From NCBI GenBank assembly GCA_963854835.1, contig OY978526.1, positions 29,811,073 to 29,875,072 on the forward strand: a stretch of DNA of 64,000 nt, in the 5' to 3' direction. This stretch comes from Megamerina dolium (taxonomy: Eukaryota; Arthropoda; Insecta; Diptera; Megamerinidae). The notes under the pieces were generated by a model. That model was not told where the DNA came from and made no database searches. It saw only the letters and a program-made list of their open reading frames with translations. The translations under genes were made by a program, and so were the position numbers. Numbering within the stretch: the stretch's first letter is position 1; each line of letters starts with the position of its first letter. Below are positions 32,819-46,600 of the stretch, piece after piece.

Positions 32819-33689
32819 TCGTTGTTTGCATCCACGGCACCATGATTCGATGAATATGCATACTCTAGGCATGATAGCAAATCTGAGACCCATTGTGTTT
32901 GACCGTAAACCATGCCATATATGGGAGTTGCCGACAAGCAACTTCTAGTATATTAAGTTCACAAAAATATCCGGCTCGAAGGACCACAGAAATGACGACG
33001 TGGAGTTGTTTGCCGTTGGGCCACAAGTTGTTTACTCGCGTGTCGGTTGTTGATCGTTGGAAGATGTGACCATTGATACACTGATCGCTGGTGCTGACAG
33101 GAATTATAATTACGGTTTCCACAAGTATTACCAAATATCACTTAACAAAACATCACAAATTCACGGATTATAGTTGTCTGGGAACTCACAAGCTGTATAT
33201 TTCCATTTCTTACGCCTCGTTCTATGTGTATGCAAACTTATTTCTTATAATCAATTTATTTTTTATTGTCTTTTTCGAATTGAAGAATTTGTTCACTAAC
33301 TTCTGCTAACAGTTCTTCTAGCACAAAGTACTCGACAAAATTTCAAATTGTAATACAACAATAAGCAAGTTCTTGAAGTCTTTTTTTTTTCAAATATTAA
33401 TTTATATTATTTATTATTCTAGACAACAATAGGCAAGCTAATTTAAAAATTTAAAAGCAAAATCGAATAGAATATTGTTGATTTATGGGAAAGAGGAATA
33501 TAAAGGGAAAAGGAGAAGGCAATAGGTACAATAAACGGATGAGAGAATGGAAATGCCTGGAAGGGATAGGAATAGGGATAAAGTGAACATGGAATAATGA
33601 GCCGATGGATACGGTTGCCAGACTATGCATCCACTCATTCACTCCAGTTCACTTTGGGGGTGCGCGCATCTTATGCTGACGTAGACAAT
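32819..33689. other. Non-coding sequence with second direct-repeat arm
   Basis: Holds 33356-33443, the second copy of the 90-bp repeat at 31240. The stretch 32825-33110 is less AT-rich but has no convincing frame. Confidence 0.35.
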
Positions 33690-35412
33690 GGTTGTTGGAT
33701 CTTTCATTTCTGGGTTGCCATTGGTTTATATTAAATATAAAGAAACTATTAAATGCAAAAAATTATAAAAGTTTTATTTTGTATTACAATTTTTTTGTTT
33801 GTTTTTTCGTAATCTTTTTAATAAATTGAGAAGTAACGACTAGAATGTTTGTTCCTGTTTGTTTGACCTTCTTGCGTATATATACGCAATATACTCCAAT
33901 GGAAACTCACGCAAAAGACCTAAATTCTTTGACTACGGCCAAAGAGGTAAATAAAAATTTATTTAATATCATTTGTTTCGAAATTATTTACCGAAAATTT
34001 TCAGATGAATCTGCCAATTGCTTCAATTCTTTATCAAACTCCGTCGAATTTGAATATAGTAATTATATTGCTGACCCAAATACGGACAGAGAAATGTAAA
34101 ATAAGTATTCATCACTAAAAACAAAACATACATTACATTCAACACACCTTTGCCATCGTCAGCTGCTGTGGAAAGACTGTTTTCTTTTGCAACAATTTTT
34201 AATTCGCCTCGGCGAGGATCACTTTCAGATGAAAATTTGGAAAAATTGTTGTTGCTCAAAGTTAACTCTACAGTGTAGTTTGGCAAGATTAACTAAAATT
34301 CTTAATAACACTATGCATTTTTGTTACTTCTTTTTATTTTACAATTTCCATATATGTACAAAAATGAAATATTGAAAAATTGAAATATTAAACTAAAATT
34401 GGTAATGCGTTTTACATTTTTATATTTTAATGAATTATTTTTATATTATACTTGCGAGGCGGTTGCATATTGTCCCTGAAATCTGTTGGAAGAAATATGG
34501 TCTACACAGAGTGAAGCAATATGAATCACAAGAATAATATGTAGTCATATTTAAATATCACTTATATGAATGATGAAGCGTCATGTAAATTTCAAACTCA
34601 ATACATTTGTTGGATTTCGATTTATGTCCATAGTTTATATAAGAACTAGGTATTCACTATAGTTGATTGAACACACCGACATCGCCGCTATGCGACCACA
34701 TGTCAGTTGGACCATACTTATATAATTTTGATTTATCGCCGTACTGCCTTCAATCAGATCGTTTACTGTAATATTTATCAAATACTATTATTATATATTC
34801 AAATATGCTCACATGTATGTTTGCGTTTTGAAACCAATTTAAGAAACGTAACAAACCAATTAAATACCTCAAAAAACCAACCTTATAAATATTTCAAAAC
34901 CAAAAATTTATAAACTACAATTCGTTTATTTACGTGAATAATAACAGCTGATTAGTTTTGTCATGGTATAGTATCACAAGGTAGAGCCATTGGGGAGAGT
35001 TCTCATGAATGAAGGAGAAAAAGTAAATAAAAAAACAACAAACACATGGGAAAAGAAGTAGAAGAAGTTGAAAACGAAACAAGAAACACACTAGCTTGAC
35101 ACTATAAGAAGCCAGCTTTTGACATTATATGGCGCAGCCAACAGGAATTTTTTGTAGTTGCTCTACCTTCATAATAACACCATGGGTTTTGTTCCAAAGC
35201 AGCTATGCTTTTCGTGGTAGTAAATTATATTATATTTCCAGTATTTCGAAGTTTAAGAGAATTATAATATTGAATGCAGTCATCATAGTTTTAAGCGTAA
35301 CAAGAATGGGACTGATATTTTTCAAGTCCCATTCTATACTGAATGGGAAAGTGCTTTTGAGAATGATGAATGGTTCGTCTGTCATTCTTTAACGAATTCG
35401 AAACCAAAGATG
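33690..35412 (+). mobile_element. hAT-like element copy B with transposase C-terminus
   Basis: The inverted partner of copy A at 28888-29870. The plus strand at 34141-34278 encodes the signature of the hAT dimerisation domain: TPLPSSAAVERLFSFATIF, then LSDENLEKLLLLKVN, ending in a TAG stop. The frame is broken upstream (33845-34099 gives an unrelated-looking open stretch). No intact transposase; a remnant. Confidence 0.7.
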
Positions 35413-35789
35413 CAGTTTCGTTGATGCAGCTTTTAAATGAATTAAGGTAGTAGTCCGGTGTAACCACCGAAATTTTTTTTAACAAGAATATAAATTGCGA
35501 TCGTTTTAAAATTTTTACATGTTTTTATTGGTGTTTCCAAGGATAGAAAAAAATTTTTTTAAGTTAATTTTACATTAATTTGTTTTTAATTTTTGACGTT
35601 AGAGTGGAGTCCTCGAAAAAAAGATGAGTTGGTTCGGGGAAGCACACAGTCTTCCGAAGTCATCTGAAATAAAAAATTCATAAAGATTTTTAATAAACTA
35701 ACCTATAATATACATAAAAAAAACAAAAACAAAATGGCGAACTTGCGAAAAAAGTTCTCAAAATCTAATTTTTTTCAGATCAGGTCGTC
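35413..35789. other. AT-rich sequence, possible small repeat
   Basis: Ends with ttttttcagatcaggtcgtccag, which resembles ttttttgagatcagatgatccag at 46632-46654. This suggests a dispersed repeat that could not be delimited. No gene. Confidence 0.3.
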
Positions 35790-35795
35790 CAGATG

Positions 35796-36160
35796 AGCCC
35801 TGACAGACGGCATCGTTAATCCGGATTACCAATTTAATTCGAATTAACTCGGGCATTAACTGCAGCTAATACGCATTAATTCTATGAGTTAATTTTCAAA
35901 ATAAAAGAGGATTAGGGCAATTTGAGATGGCAACACTGCTGAAAATTTTCTATTTGAATTTTTCTCGATCCATTTTAAAAAAATATTAGGTGTGTGTTTC
36001 TCATATCGAGAGTGACAGATGACAGAAATTGATAGTGACAGTAATGTAAGTGAGCAGACCTAATAAAACAGCAATCAGCCGTTTAGTTAATCCGCAATAC
36101 TGCCGTCTGTCAGGTTAATATTTTATTCGGATTAAGTGCGCCGGTAATCCGGATTAACTG
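35796..36160. mobile_element. Second copy of the PIF/Harbinger-like MITE
   Basis: Shares long near-identical stretches with 10024-10499, such as agaggattagggcaatttg, gtgacagatgacagaaattg and gtttagttaatccgcaatac. It lacks the roughly 150-bp inner insertion and its outer ends are eroded: the left keeps ccctgacagacggcatcg and the right stops at taatccggattaact. No clear TTA pair. Confidence 0.75.
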
Positions 36161-38925
36161 TACGAGAGATAGCAGGGAAGTTAAATATTTTATGTCACAT
36201 ACAGTGATTGAGATCATTGACAGAAGCCATTAAAAGAAGACATCTATGTATGTGTGAAATCGGCAATTACTTAGCTGCCGATCCAATATATAAATGTGCT
36301 CAATGCCTTTGTGAATTTGTGTCTGTGTCTTCCATTTTCTCTTGCTATTCCAATGATATACAAAAGCATTTGTCCCCCTTGAACAAAACGAATGTCTTGA
36401 AATCTTTAGAGTTGAGCTATCCACTTGTCTATTTTATACATCTCATTGTGTATATATGCACCAACACATATGCCTAGTCATGTGGCGCTTCAAGTAATCA
36501 AACTCATGCAATTTCCTCCTCCACCTGATAATTAGCTAATGTATAAACCAATTGAAAAACCACAACCATAATAGGAATCGAATCAATCGTATTCGTATCA
36601 TACAAATTGAAAATGAACACGGTTAGGTAAGTAGGTACATTTTATAACTATTTACAAATCTTATAAGAATCTACATATCGTTATGTACGATATGCTGAAG
36701 TTAAATTTATTTCTACTTGAGGTTTCAAAACTTAAGAACAGAACTTAAAGAAGAGGTTATTGTATGAATGTAAAAGACGTCAGCAAGCTAAAGAAAATTA
36801 TTTTACAATAATGTTATACTTACAAATATATATACTATGTATATGTAGTATATAGTATTCAGAATAAGAATATATTTATTGAGCAAAATGAAATAATAAA
36901 GAGGATACTACGTAATATATACATACATATGAATATATATGAATGTGTGTTAACAAATAGGCCGGACTAACTGGCTGCTTTATTGCTGACAAATACAAAT
37001 AATGGATGACGCCGCATGTTCTGCATACCTATACATATAAGTATATAAATACTTACTTGATGCTAACCATAATCACCATGAACATCATCGTTATCTTCAT
37101 CAATGGTAGACGTAGTACTTATGTAGGTGTATGTGTATATACGTACCGTACATACAGATACTCGTATGTATAATAATATCAACTTTATATTTATTCTCTT
37201 ATGACAACAATACAATGGCAGAGAGTTACAATGCTGCCATAGGACAATCATCTCTTATGTCACTTACAAATATGAATAACTATAAGCAAATATAGCAAAA
37301 CCAGCAGATCAACATATACTATACATACGTAGTGTACGAACATGAATGAAAAGGTAAATTCTCATTAAAATGTGAAATATGTACTATCGTTCGATGGTAG
37401 AATGATAGCAAGAAAACAAAAAATGGTACATACATACATATGTCGTTCAATAGCATACCTATCTATAGTTAGTCCATATCCATTGTCAGTCAATTTGACA
37501 ATAAGATGAGTAATAATAATAATAATAATAATAATAATATGTAGAATATGCAGTAAAAGCTGGCAAAAATATATATGTAAATTGTGACGTACACGTTCTT
37601 TCGATCTTACGTTCTTTATGATGGCCATCATTGTAACTAAAATATGTTTATATGTAAATATATCAAAAGCATACCGCTCAAGTGCATTTGACTTGAAGAA
37701 GTTGATGTATGTAAAATATAATAATATACAAATATATATATACTATTTCTATAAATTTCTATACGCACACATTTGCATATGAATAAACATATGTAGCTAC
37801 AACATATAGGCGTAGATGTAAGTCTATATTGACTGCAGGCAACAATCTGTTTGATATATACTCGTATGTATATTCTCTAATATGTGCACGTGCAAGGGAG
37901 TTTCATGCATTTGTGGTTGATATGTTTGTCGTTTGGTGAGGGACGAAGGTGGATACATACATACATAAGTATATATGTTGCATTCTTAGTTGTGGTTGTC
38001 ATTACCTTAACATATCGGTTGGTTAGTTTGCATTGGATCATAAGTATATCTGTGTGTGTGTGTACATACACTTATTGTATTTTTGAGTATGTACAGATTA
38101 CATGTTTATATTATACTTTCGAAGAATACATAATTTCATACAGAAGCACACACACACACACACACACATTGATTTAGTAGTAGATATCTATTGTTTTGAG
38201 CTTTTAGTTTAGATTACAATTTTAAGTATGTACGTACATATTGAAAATCTATGCTATGCATTGTGGTGATTATAGGGTGCTATCAATTTACTATTGCCTA
38301 CTTACTTCTTCTTGTATCATTATATTAATGATGAATAGTATTTCCAATGAAAGAGAGTATGCAATCATCTCAAGTAGTAATGGCAGCAATAATGTGTATG
38401 TATGTAGTTGCAGCACATCGTAATGATTATAATGGAATTGTTTTTCATCCTTCTTGCTTTACACATTTACACATTTACATTGCATACTACTCATACTATA
38501 AAGTATTATTCATAAATATCTACATAAGTATTATATTTAAAGGAAATGCCACTAGCAGTTGCAAATGTACATTGTATATTCGTATAATGATAGTATTGTG
38601 TGATTAAGTTTTGTATATTAATATATATATCAATATATGATGTATGAATATGCATGTCAGCTAAGTATTGAATTTTCTTCATTAACAACATGACGTATGA
38701 GTGATAATTAAAATTATATTAAAAATATGTTTAAATTATAAGTTTAAGTAAGTTCATTTGAAAACTTTGTAAATGTTATGTAATCGATTAATATTCCACC
38801 GAATCGAATATAAGCATTCATTTATAAGTATTTTAGAAATATTACATATTGAGAGGCCTTCTTCTCTCACACTTAGCATACATTTAGGCGAAAAAGGTCC
38901 ATTGTGATAGCACCGAGTTTCTATT
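36161..38925. other. AT-rich non-coding region with microsatellites
   Basis: A TAA/AAT run lies near 37508-37538 and a CA run near 38147-38168, with many catacata-type repeats. No gene, element or conserved protein was recognised. Confidence 0.45.
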
Positions 38926-38929
38926 CCCG

Positions 38930-39080
38930 TACTATTGTTAAATTTGAACAATATTAGAAGGAACCTACTTATATTAGTCGATTCTGAACGGCAGAGCCCA
39001 TGTGACATCACTTTTGCTGAGCTTTATCTGACAGCTCTTTAAGAAGTATTTTGCCATGGCAAATTGTTACTGCCGGCACT
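38930..39080 (-). repeat. Diverged SINE fragment
   Basis: Matches the SINE body on the minus strand (gttaaatttgaacaatattagaaggaacctac, gtgacatcactttt, ccatggcaaattgttactgccgg). The tRNA head and tail are missing. Confidence 0.65.
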
Positions 39081-39454
39081 TATTAAACGGCAAAGCCTCT
39101 TTAAATTATTCAGCTGTCTTACAAAAATCAGGGCTATTTTCCACACAACCAGTCCAACCATTCTTATCATTATTACGAGAACCATTCGGTGCATTTAGTT
39201 TAATGTTTCGGACCGGATATCAATATTAAGTCTAAAGTGTACCTGGATAATTTGGTCACGATCGAGGATTTGGAAGCCAAACTACTCAAACTACTCAAAT
39301 TGTTCGAACACTTCATCTAAAAATAAAAAAATATATGTAAATTACCGTTTGTTTGTACAATAATAAAGATTACCTAATAAAATGGAAATGAATTGAGTTT
39401 TTATTTAGATTTTGAAAATAGATACGTTTTCTAAGTTACGGGAAGTGTTGCGTT

Positions 39455-40240
39455 CGGGGGGCAAAAAAATTAAGTATTTTCATGTTTATTTTAAAATTTT
39501 ATTTAATATGGTACAGATTGTGCGATTTAATTCAAATATTCACTGTTTTGTTCTATAATTTGTTGACATTTTACAGGTAATTTCATAATCCGACTCTCGC
39601 AGATGCCGTGATCTTTATTGATAGAAGACTGAACTTAAAGATTTTCGCAATACTATCTTGATGCAAATTTCTAATCAGTAAGGAAGTTTTGAATGGAAAA
39701 TAGATTCAGACTGTAAGGTGACTGCATTAAAAGTAAATTCCAATTCAAATCAATCATCGAGTGTATATGGCGAATCACTATAGACGTGTGTCATCTAGCG
39801 TTGTCCTGATGAAATGCGACACTTTTCCCATTGGGCAATTCTTCTAGTTAATCGTTATTTTTAAATGGTCCAATTGTTGGGCGGTAGAGGTTTGAATTTA
39901 GTGTTTGGCCTTATAGAGGCAGCACATAATAGTTGATTCCTTTCCAGTTCCATGAAATTTTCCAGGACGTAATTTTTGGTTTGCCTATCATTTGAGTTGC
40001 TTCAGTGTGCTTTCACCACGATCGTTTTCATACAATATTGTCATATGCCCATTTCGCATTCCTGTCATCATTCGTTTAAGAAAAGAGTCGATCTAGTTCA
40101 GTTTGGCTAAGTTTTCGCAGATTTCCATTCACCATTTTTCATTTGTTATGTTTTTTACATCCATGCGTGTAGCATCCAAATGGTGAGCTTTATTTTTGTC
40201 TTCAGTATTATTGCTGATGGTTTAAAATTGATTTGCAGTC
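39455..40240 (-). mobile_element. Degenerate mariner (mauritiana-like), 3' two-thirds
   Basis: Minus-strand pieces of a mariner transposase: WDWKGINYYVL-like text near 39960, GKSVAFHQDNAR followed by HTS near 39820 (the second catalytic Asp region) and IMKLPVKCQQIIEQNSEYLN near 39590-39530. There are several frameshifts and stops. The 5' part may extend to about 40500 but is unrecognisable. Terminal repeats were not found. Confidence 0.65.
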
Positions 40241-40509
40241 GATCATGAGGTTCAAGGTGATACTAGGGATTTCAGTGAAATTTTCAACGGTGAGCCTACC
40301 TGTGAGAGGTACAACTTTAACATTGAAAATACCAGAAATAATATATCAGGACCATAAACACAGGCACTATTCAATTGAGTCTATCACAACAAAATTTTTA
40401 TCAAAACAAATTTTTGGTGTCAATAATCCACAACTGAATCGACCAATCCAAAAACTGTATGAGCATTTTTTTGTACAGAATGTTAGTTTTCAATGATCCT
40501 AAGTTTTGA

Positions 40510-42806
40510 TTAATATTTTATGAATTATAAATATAATATATCACTATCACTAATTACCTTGCGAAAAGAGAATTGATTTCTTTTTCCTGCAATATGATAT
40601 TAAGTAAAAGCTAGAAAACCGATGAACATTCCTCTATGATGCCACATAGTTATGGAGTAGTAGTTTCAAATATTTTATTTAATTTATTTTATTTTTAAAT
40701 GAAATCAAAATTTATTATTGAAATAAATTGTTTATAATAAATATACTAAATAATTTCAAATTTTCCATATACTTTCACATTGTCATTGCGGATATCCGTG
40801 TATAACGTATACGAGTGAGTTTATTATTATTATTATTATTTTTAAAATTTTCCATTTCAATAAAATACAATGAGAAATAGAAAGAGAGACAGAGAAAGAG
40901 AGATAGAGTCTAAATAAAATATGCAATGATTTATGCATTGTTTTTAAATATCGTATTTTTTTTTGTTGAAATACCTACAAAATAAATATAAAACGTGAAT
41001 TGTTAAAAAATTATTAAATTTCAATAAAAATCAAAATACTATAAAATAACAAACGCTCACAAGCATCTCGTACACCACAGTTTGTGTGTGTTACTTCCGT
41101 TTTCCGGTGTGGTATACAATCATACAATTAAATACAGCCGAGTTCACATATGTACATATATAGTTTTATAAATTCATATATGACCAGTAGGAATTTTTTT
41201 CAAAGTGTTTTGTCTAACTGTTTATGAATTTAATGACTTGGTAAGAAGGCTAAGCATTTTCTATTAATCTTAGAAAATTTAAGAAGATTGTAACTTCTTA
41301 CATCCATATAGTAATAATAATTTGTGGATTTATGCTTAATTTTATAAAGAAAATTGTTGTTATATGTTGTCTTGTAAGAAATTGCAACTGGTTCAAGTTT
41401 TAGTAATGTTGCTTTTGCTTTACTCTCATCATTCAGTTATCATTAGATAAGAAATTCTTTACTGTGTGCTTTCTCTACAGGGGCTATATCTACATATATT
41501 TATGTAAGTACGTATATATTTTGAAGTAACTTTATTTCATTTCAATTCATTCAATACTCGTAATCCAACATTCGCTAAAAGAGGAAATTTAAATTCAATT
41601 GTGTCCTTACTACTGTTGCTGTTGTTATGATAGTAACGTTTTTTACTACCTATGCAATATTTTAATTTTTGTGATTTTAATTTAATCGTTCTTTGTTGTT
41701 CGCTTTATGAGAGTCCATTTTGATTTTATTGTATGCACCATGTATCTTGATAAGTACATAGCACATAGTATCTGATAATAAAATAAAATGTTAGTATTTA
41801 TTTATAAACATTCAATTTTATTGTTATATTTTAATGCATTCGCAAAATATCATACATACGTTTAATTTTTGTGATTTTGTACACAGTCGATTTACATACA
41901 TATTTACATGTTTGAGTACAGAAAAATCTCGTTTAAATGACTTGGAACAAAAATATGCTTACAGGCATCTAAGAGACTTATCAGAGACAAAACTATGTTG
42001 CTGGTGTACTTTAGAACGAACACTTGAGAAAACAATCCGATAAAATCTATTAAACGCGCATTGAGAAAATCAATGATTTTTTAAAGAAATTTCTTTGAAT
42101 TGGCTACACCAATTGCAGAACATACTTGTTTGATTAAAATTTTAAATCTATACTTTTTTTTTTATTAGGAAATTGTCTCTGTTTTTAATAAGAAATACAG
42201 AGAAAATCTATGGATTGAAACTGAAGCATAAAAAATTAGGTAAATTTATTGCACTTTATTGGAGTTTCACTGTAAAACAAATTTTGATACATATATGTAT
42301 ATGATGGGGTAATCACATTTTGATATTTATTTAATTTACTTTTATGCATGCATTTAATTTTATTATTTTTCATTACATATGATAGCTTTGTCATTTGGTC
42401 ATTTTCTTCATGTAGATACTAGATACATATTGCATATGAATATGCCATAGGTGGGCAAATCTGTATCTTCTTTGATTTAAGTGTATTTTTTATTTTTATT
42501 TATTATATTTATTAGAAAAGGGTTGATTCAAAAGTCAATGTACTGCGAACTAAAATATTTTTTGTGCTATCGTAATGTAATTTAAGACATCGGTTGCTAA
42601 TACTAACTTGATATCAGACGACGTAGTGAAGGAAACCCGTACAGAAATATTATTCTTTTAGCGGGAGCTAAAGCTGGACATTCATAATGAATATGCTGAG
42701 GCCATTCTCTGTCTTCCAGGCAAAAGCGATAAATCGTCTATTTGGATATATTCATTTCATATAGGAGTTGTGTATGTGAGAGAGATGCCGGTAAGCTCAT
42801 ACCTTG
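40510..42806. other. AT-rich non-coding sequence
   Basis: No gene or repeat was recognised apart from simple ATT runs (near 40823-40840) and AGAG runs (near 40876-40906). Confidence 0.4.
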
Positions 42807-42875
42807 GTTGTGTTGTACTGATGTTGTTTTTCTTCTGCGACTTCAACCACCGATCGCTTCTTGCTTTGTATTAAA

Positions 42876-43223
42876 TTAAAGTTCCTTTTTGATTAACCGT
42901 TCTTCAATAATAAAATAATAAATAATAATAAATAAAAATCTACTTGTTGCCGATGTTTTTGTTGTTGTTGATGTTGTGCTGGTAACGTCATTTTCCGTCA
43001 TCATCTTTTCCAATTTCAGATTATTGGTATTGTTACTTGATGACAAATCTTGCTGTTGTTGTCGCTGTTTTTCTTCCATTTGTTTTTCTTCATTAATTGT
43101 TGTTGCTAATACGGTTGATGTGATGGTGGTGCTGCTGCTACTTGTGGTTGTTGTTGTATTCACATTAGCACACTTTTCATCACCTTTAGAATTGTTAAGC
43201 CTTTCATTGGTGGCCAATACCAT
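42876..43223 (-). CDS. Candidate first coding exon of an unidentified minus-strand gene
   Basis: An open frame of 115 codons starts MVLATNERLNNSKGDEKCAN and runs through Thr/Ser and Gln-rich stretches. Synonymous codons vary within the Thr, Ser and Gln runs, which suggests real coding rather than a pure triplet expansion. The ATG has G at -3 and G at +4. The last 21 residues, from RFLFII, look intronic, so the coding exon may end near 42943 at a weak GTAGAT donor. A TATA/initiator pair sits upstream. No family was recognised and no downstream exon was found. It could also be an upstream ORF in a 5' UTR: a better donor (AAG|GTATGAG) lies at about 42806. Confidence 0.4.
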   Translation of the reverse strand: MVLATNERLNNSKGDEKCANVNTTTTTSSSSTTITSTVLATTINEEKQMEEKQRQQQQDLSSSNNTNNLKLEKMMTENDVTSTTSTTTKTSATSRFLFIIIYYFIIEERLIKKEL

Positions 43224-43603
43224 TGCTCATAGTAAATGTTTAAATCAAATTTTGATTTATTTCAATAATTTCGTCATCGGAAGAAATTCCGTATTGAAAC
43301 GAGAGAGAAAAACACGTAGATTACAAACGAACTGTTTTTTATTTAATGTATTTTATTTATTACAAAAACCACCTCGAGGTATATATATATAAACGACACG
43401 GCACACATTTATTATATTACGAATTTAATTAAATATGTTCCACAATTGGAACTTTTTAGGGATATAATTGTATACAATAAAAAGTCGAGATATATATATA
43501 TATATATAATGTGAACAAAAAAATGCGCGCACTGTTCGTGTCGGGAAAAATCAAGTAAGAAAGAAAAAAAAAAGAACAAGAATAAACAACTCCACTGCTG
43601 ACT
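43224..43603 (-). other. Predicted 5' untranslated region
   Basis: Sequence between the predicted start site and the ATG at 43223. It is AT-rich with an AT repeat near 43490-43508. Extent is inferred from the promoter and ORF only. Confidence 0.35.
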
Positions 43604-43634
43604 GATCAAGTCAGAGTTGCATTCGCCTTTTATA
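43600..43634 (-). promoter_or_regulatory. Core promoter: TATA box plus initiator, minus strand
   Basis: Read on the minus strand, TATAAAAG begins at 43634 and TCAGTC covers 43605-43600. With the A at 43603 as +1, the TATA box starts at -31, the standard spacing for insect promoters with the TCAGT initiator. The open frame at 43223 begins 380 bases downstream. Confidence 0.6.
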
Positions 43635-46600
43635 AAGGTGGCACCAATTCCACCAGACAGTGCGCGCGACGTAATTTTCTGGCGTAGACAGGAGTTATAT
43701 TCGTTTTTCTCAATGCTTCAGAGACAATTTTTTTCACGAATTGATATACACCATTGTATGTAAGACCGTCTGCTCACTCAAAACATTTTTTTTCTCAGAG
43801 AGAATAGATCTTTTTGCTTTCGAAATGTGCCTAAAAGTTGACAAGCAATTGGAAAAGCTACAATTGTACTATTGAAGGGCATTCGAAAGAGTTTTTTTTT
43901 ATCAAAGTTGTGAAAGCGTAACAGAAATAGTCTCATTTCAATATATTGAAAAAAAAATACTGTAAAAAAAAGTGTCACAAATTTGAAACCAACAAACATA
44001 TAATATTTGTCGGTTCAAAATTTGTGGTTGATCCAAGGGACAATGACAATGTTACAATTTTTACAGAAAAACCAGTTCAGTCGAGCAATTTTTATAACAG
44101 AAGTCATGTATCAGAAGGGCACAGTCGAAAATATTTTTGACAACAGTTTTTCAGTACTATAGTACCTTGAGCTATTGTCAAATTACATGGGATGCAGAAT
44201 CACAAAATTGTTTAGATGTTGGCTAGACTAATGCTCAAGATTTACTGAATATCACGATATACCACATGGCCAGTTTCTCTAATTAGAATTCTCACGATAT
44301 CAAAGTTTTGTGGTACAACTGCCGTTCTTCGGCGATCTACACGAAATTCGTCAGGCCGAAGGAATTACGTCCATGGTTCAACTCAAGTGATGTACAGAGT
44401 AGTAGAGAAGTAATTTCAAAATTGTAAAAATTATATTGTGGAAATACTAAAAAATCAGCAACCATATTCAATATTAGGGTTGCCAGATTCCCCAAGTCTA
44501 TTAAGTAACTTTCGTATGGAAAATTAAAATGGAACATCACACTATTGACTATTAGTGACTATTGGTCATCCCTGAAATATACACACTTGCAATGTATTTC
44601 ATACAAAACACACACACATATACACAATACATTCTCAGAAGCATATGTTAGTCAATATTAATGAAAGAAGAAATTGGGTGAAATAGAAAAATGTTCTAAA
44701 TAAGAATGTCTTTGATAGAAAAACCCCAAATAACGATAGCGATGAACAAAAAAAAAAAAAACAAGAAGTAGAATGTGCTTACTGCGTCCATGTGTATTGA
44801 ATGAAAAGAAACATGAGAAAAGGGTGAAAACATGAATTACAGTATTTTTAAGTATTTTTTAAAAGACGACAACAACGACAACGACAACGTATATCGCATC
44901 AAAGTTGAGGATTAATTAAAAATGCCAACGGCCATGGTAAATGAAAACACTTTTACGTACTCACACACACATGGACGCAAAAATACACTTTAATGAATAT
45001 ACTCGATATAGTAGGTACCTACCATATAGTACTTTAGTACTGAAGTACTTACTACAAAAGTGATGGAAAAAAGTGTGACTAACTGAGAAATAGTAACTAA
45101 TACGGAAATAGTACTTACCACATATTCGATGGTAGTGTAAAGCACTAGGATAATTGATGCTGTCCATGTTATGTTGCACATGTATGCTTCACATATGCAT
45201 TCATATACATAGAAGGAGGTAACAAAAAAAAAAAAAAAATAAAAAAAAAAAATAAAAAAATAAAGAATACTGCAAATTTCTATGAACATGTTCTGAATTG
45301 TTTTTCACTTGTGACGCTCTCTTGTTGTAGTTATCGTTTTTCGTTTATGGTATACCTATATACATATATTGTTTGTATGTATGTAGTATAAGTTTATATG
45401 TCTCCTAAGTGAAGTTGGATTAGTACGATGGAACATACTATGTAACATGTGTAGCATAAAAATAATGATACCCAATAGTGATGGTAATGGAAATGATGAT
45501 AGTTCTGAGGGAGTATACATACTACAAATGAATGAAAATTATAGAAAGAAAGAAAAAATAGAAAAAAATCCAAACAACAATATGGAATGGGATCAGATTG
45601 TGATGATAGTGTTGGGCTGAGTGAAAATTGAAATTTCGACATATATACACAGTTGAGAAATTTGCCCTTTTTGTTTCCATATAAAAGTCTATTTTTTCAT
45701 TATGCTCTTTTTATGGTTTTTTTTTTCAACTTATTTCTTCTTTTTTTTTGTTTCGTATTGCTTCCATGAGTGATAGATGAACGTTAAGTCTGTCGATGAT
45801 GTGATAACATTGTTTGATTGGTAGCCATTGGTTACAAATATCAGCACATGTATGCATGTATATATGTGCCTAGGTACATATAAGCGGTTATAAACGTAAG
45901 CGTATTGGTGAAAAAAATGAAAAAAGAAAAAAAAAAGTAGAACAGAAAACCAAATGAAGAAGAATGTTAAACATGTATCGAAATATGAAGTTTTCATTGA
46001 AGTAATTCATTGAAGATAAACTAAATATTTGCCATGAGAATGTAGTATTTTGTAGAAGATAGAAGAAATTATATTGTTGAATATCGAAAAGGAACCAGAA
46101 ATAGTGTTTATTGAAAGAGCTAAGAGTGTAACATGATAAATGATGGTATATAATTTGTTTGTTTTTATTTTCAAAATTTTAATTAAAAGTTGTCCAAATA
46201 TGTATAGCACGAATATCAATCATTAGCAACAAATGAAATCAAGCAAAAATATACACATTACAAAATGATATATGTGTTATGTATGTATTTGGAATAATTC
46301 CAGTTGAAATCAAATCTATTTAGAATGAAAATTAAATAATGATTTATAAAATTAGAAATGTATGTCTGACATAGTATTGCTAGATAGAAGAGTTTGAAAA
46401 TTATTTAATGAAAAATGTTGAAATGTTGCAGCAACAATGTTGGTGTTATGTTGCTTTATAATTGTAGAATTTAAATTTACATACAATTTTCTATTATCTT
46501 TAAAATCTTAAAAAATTAAGTCTGTAAAGAAAAAAAAATTATTCAGTGTTCTCAAAAAGTGAAAAATTGAAATTTCGGAAAACCCCCAGCGTTTACTTGG

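Noticed and set aside
33845..34099. Intact hAT gene
   Set aside because: The open stretch upstream of the hAT C-terminus ends at a stop and is out of frame with it; no catalytic core was seen.
44475..44575. Tiny MITE with ttagggttgcca ends
   Set aside because: Only about 8 of 12 end bases pair and no target duplication is seen.
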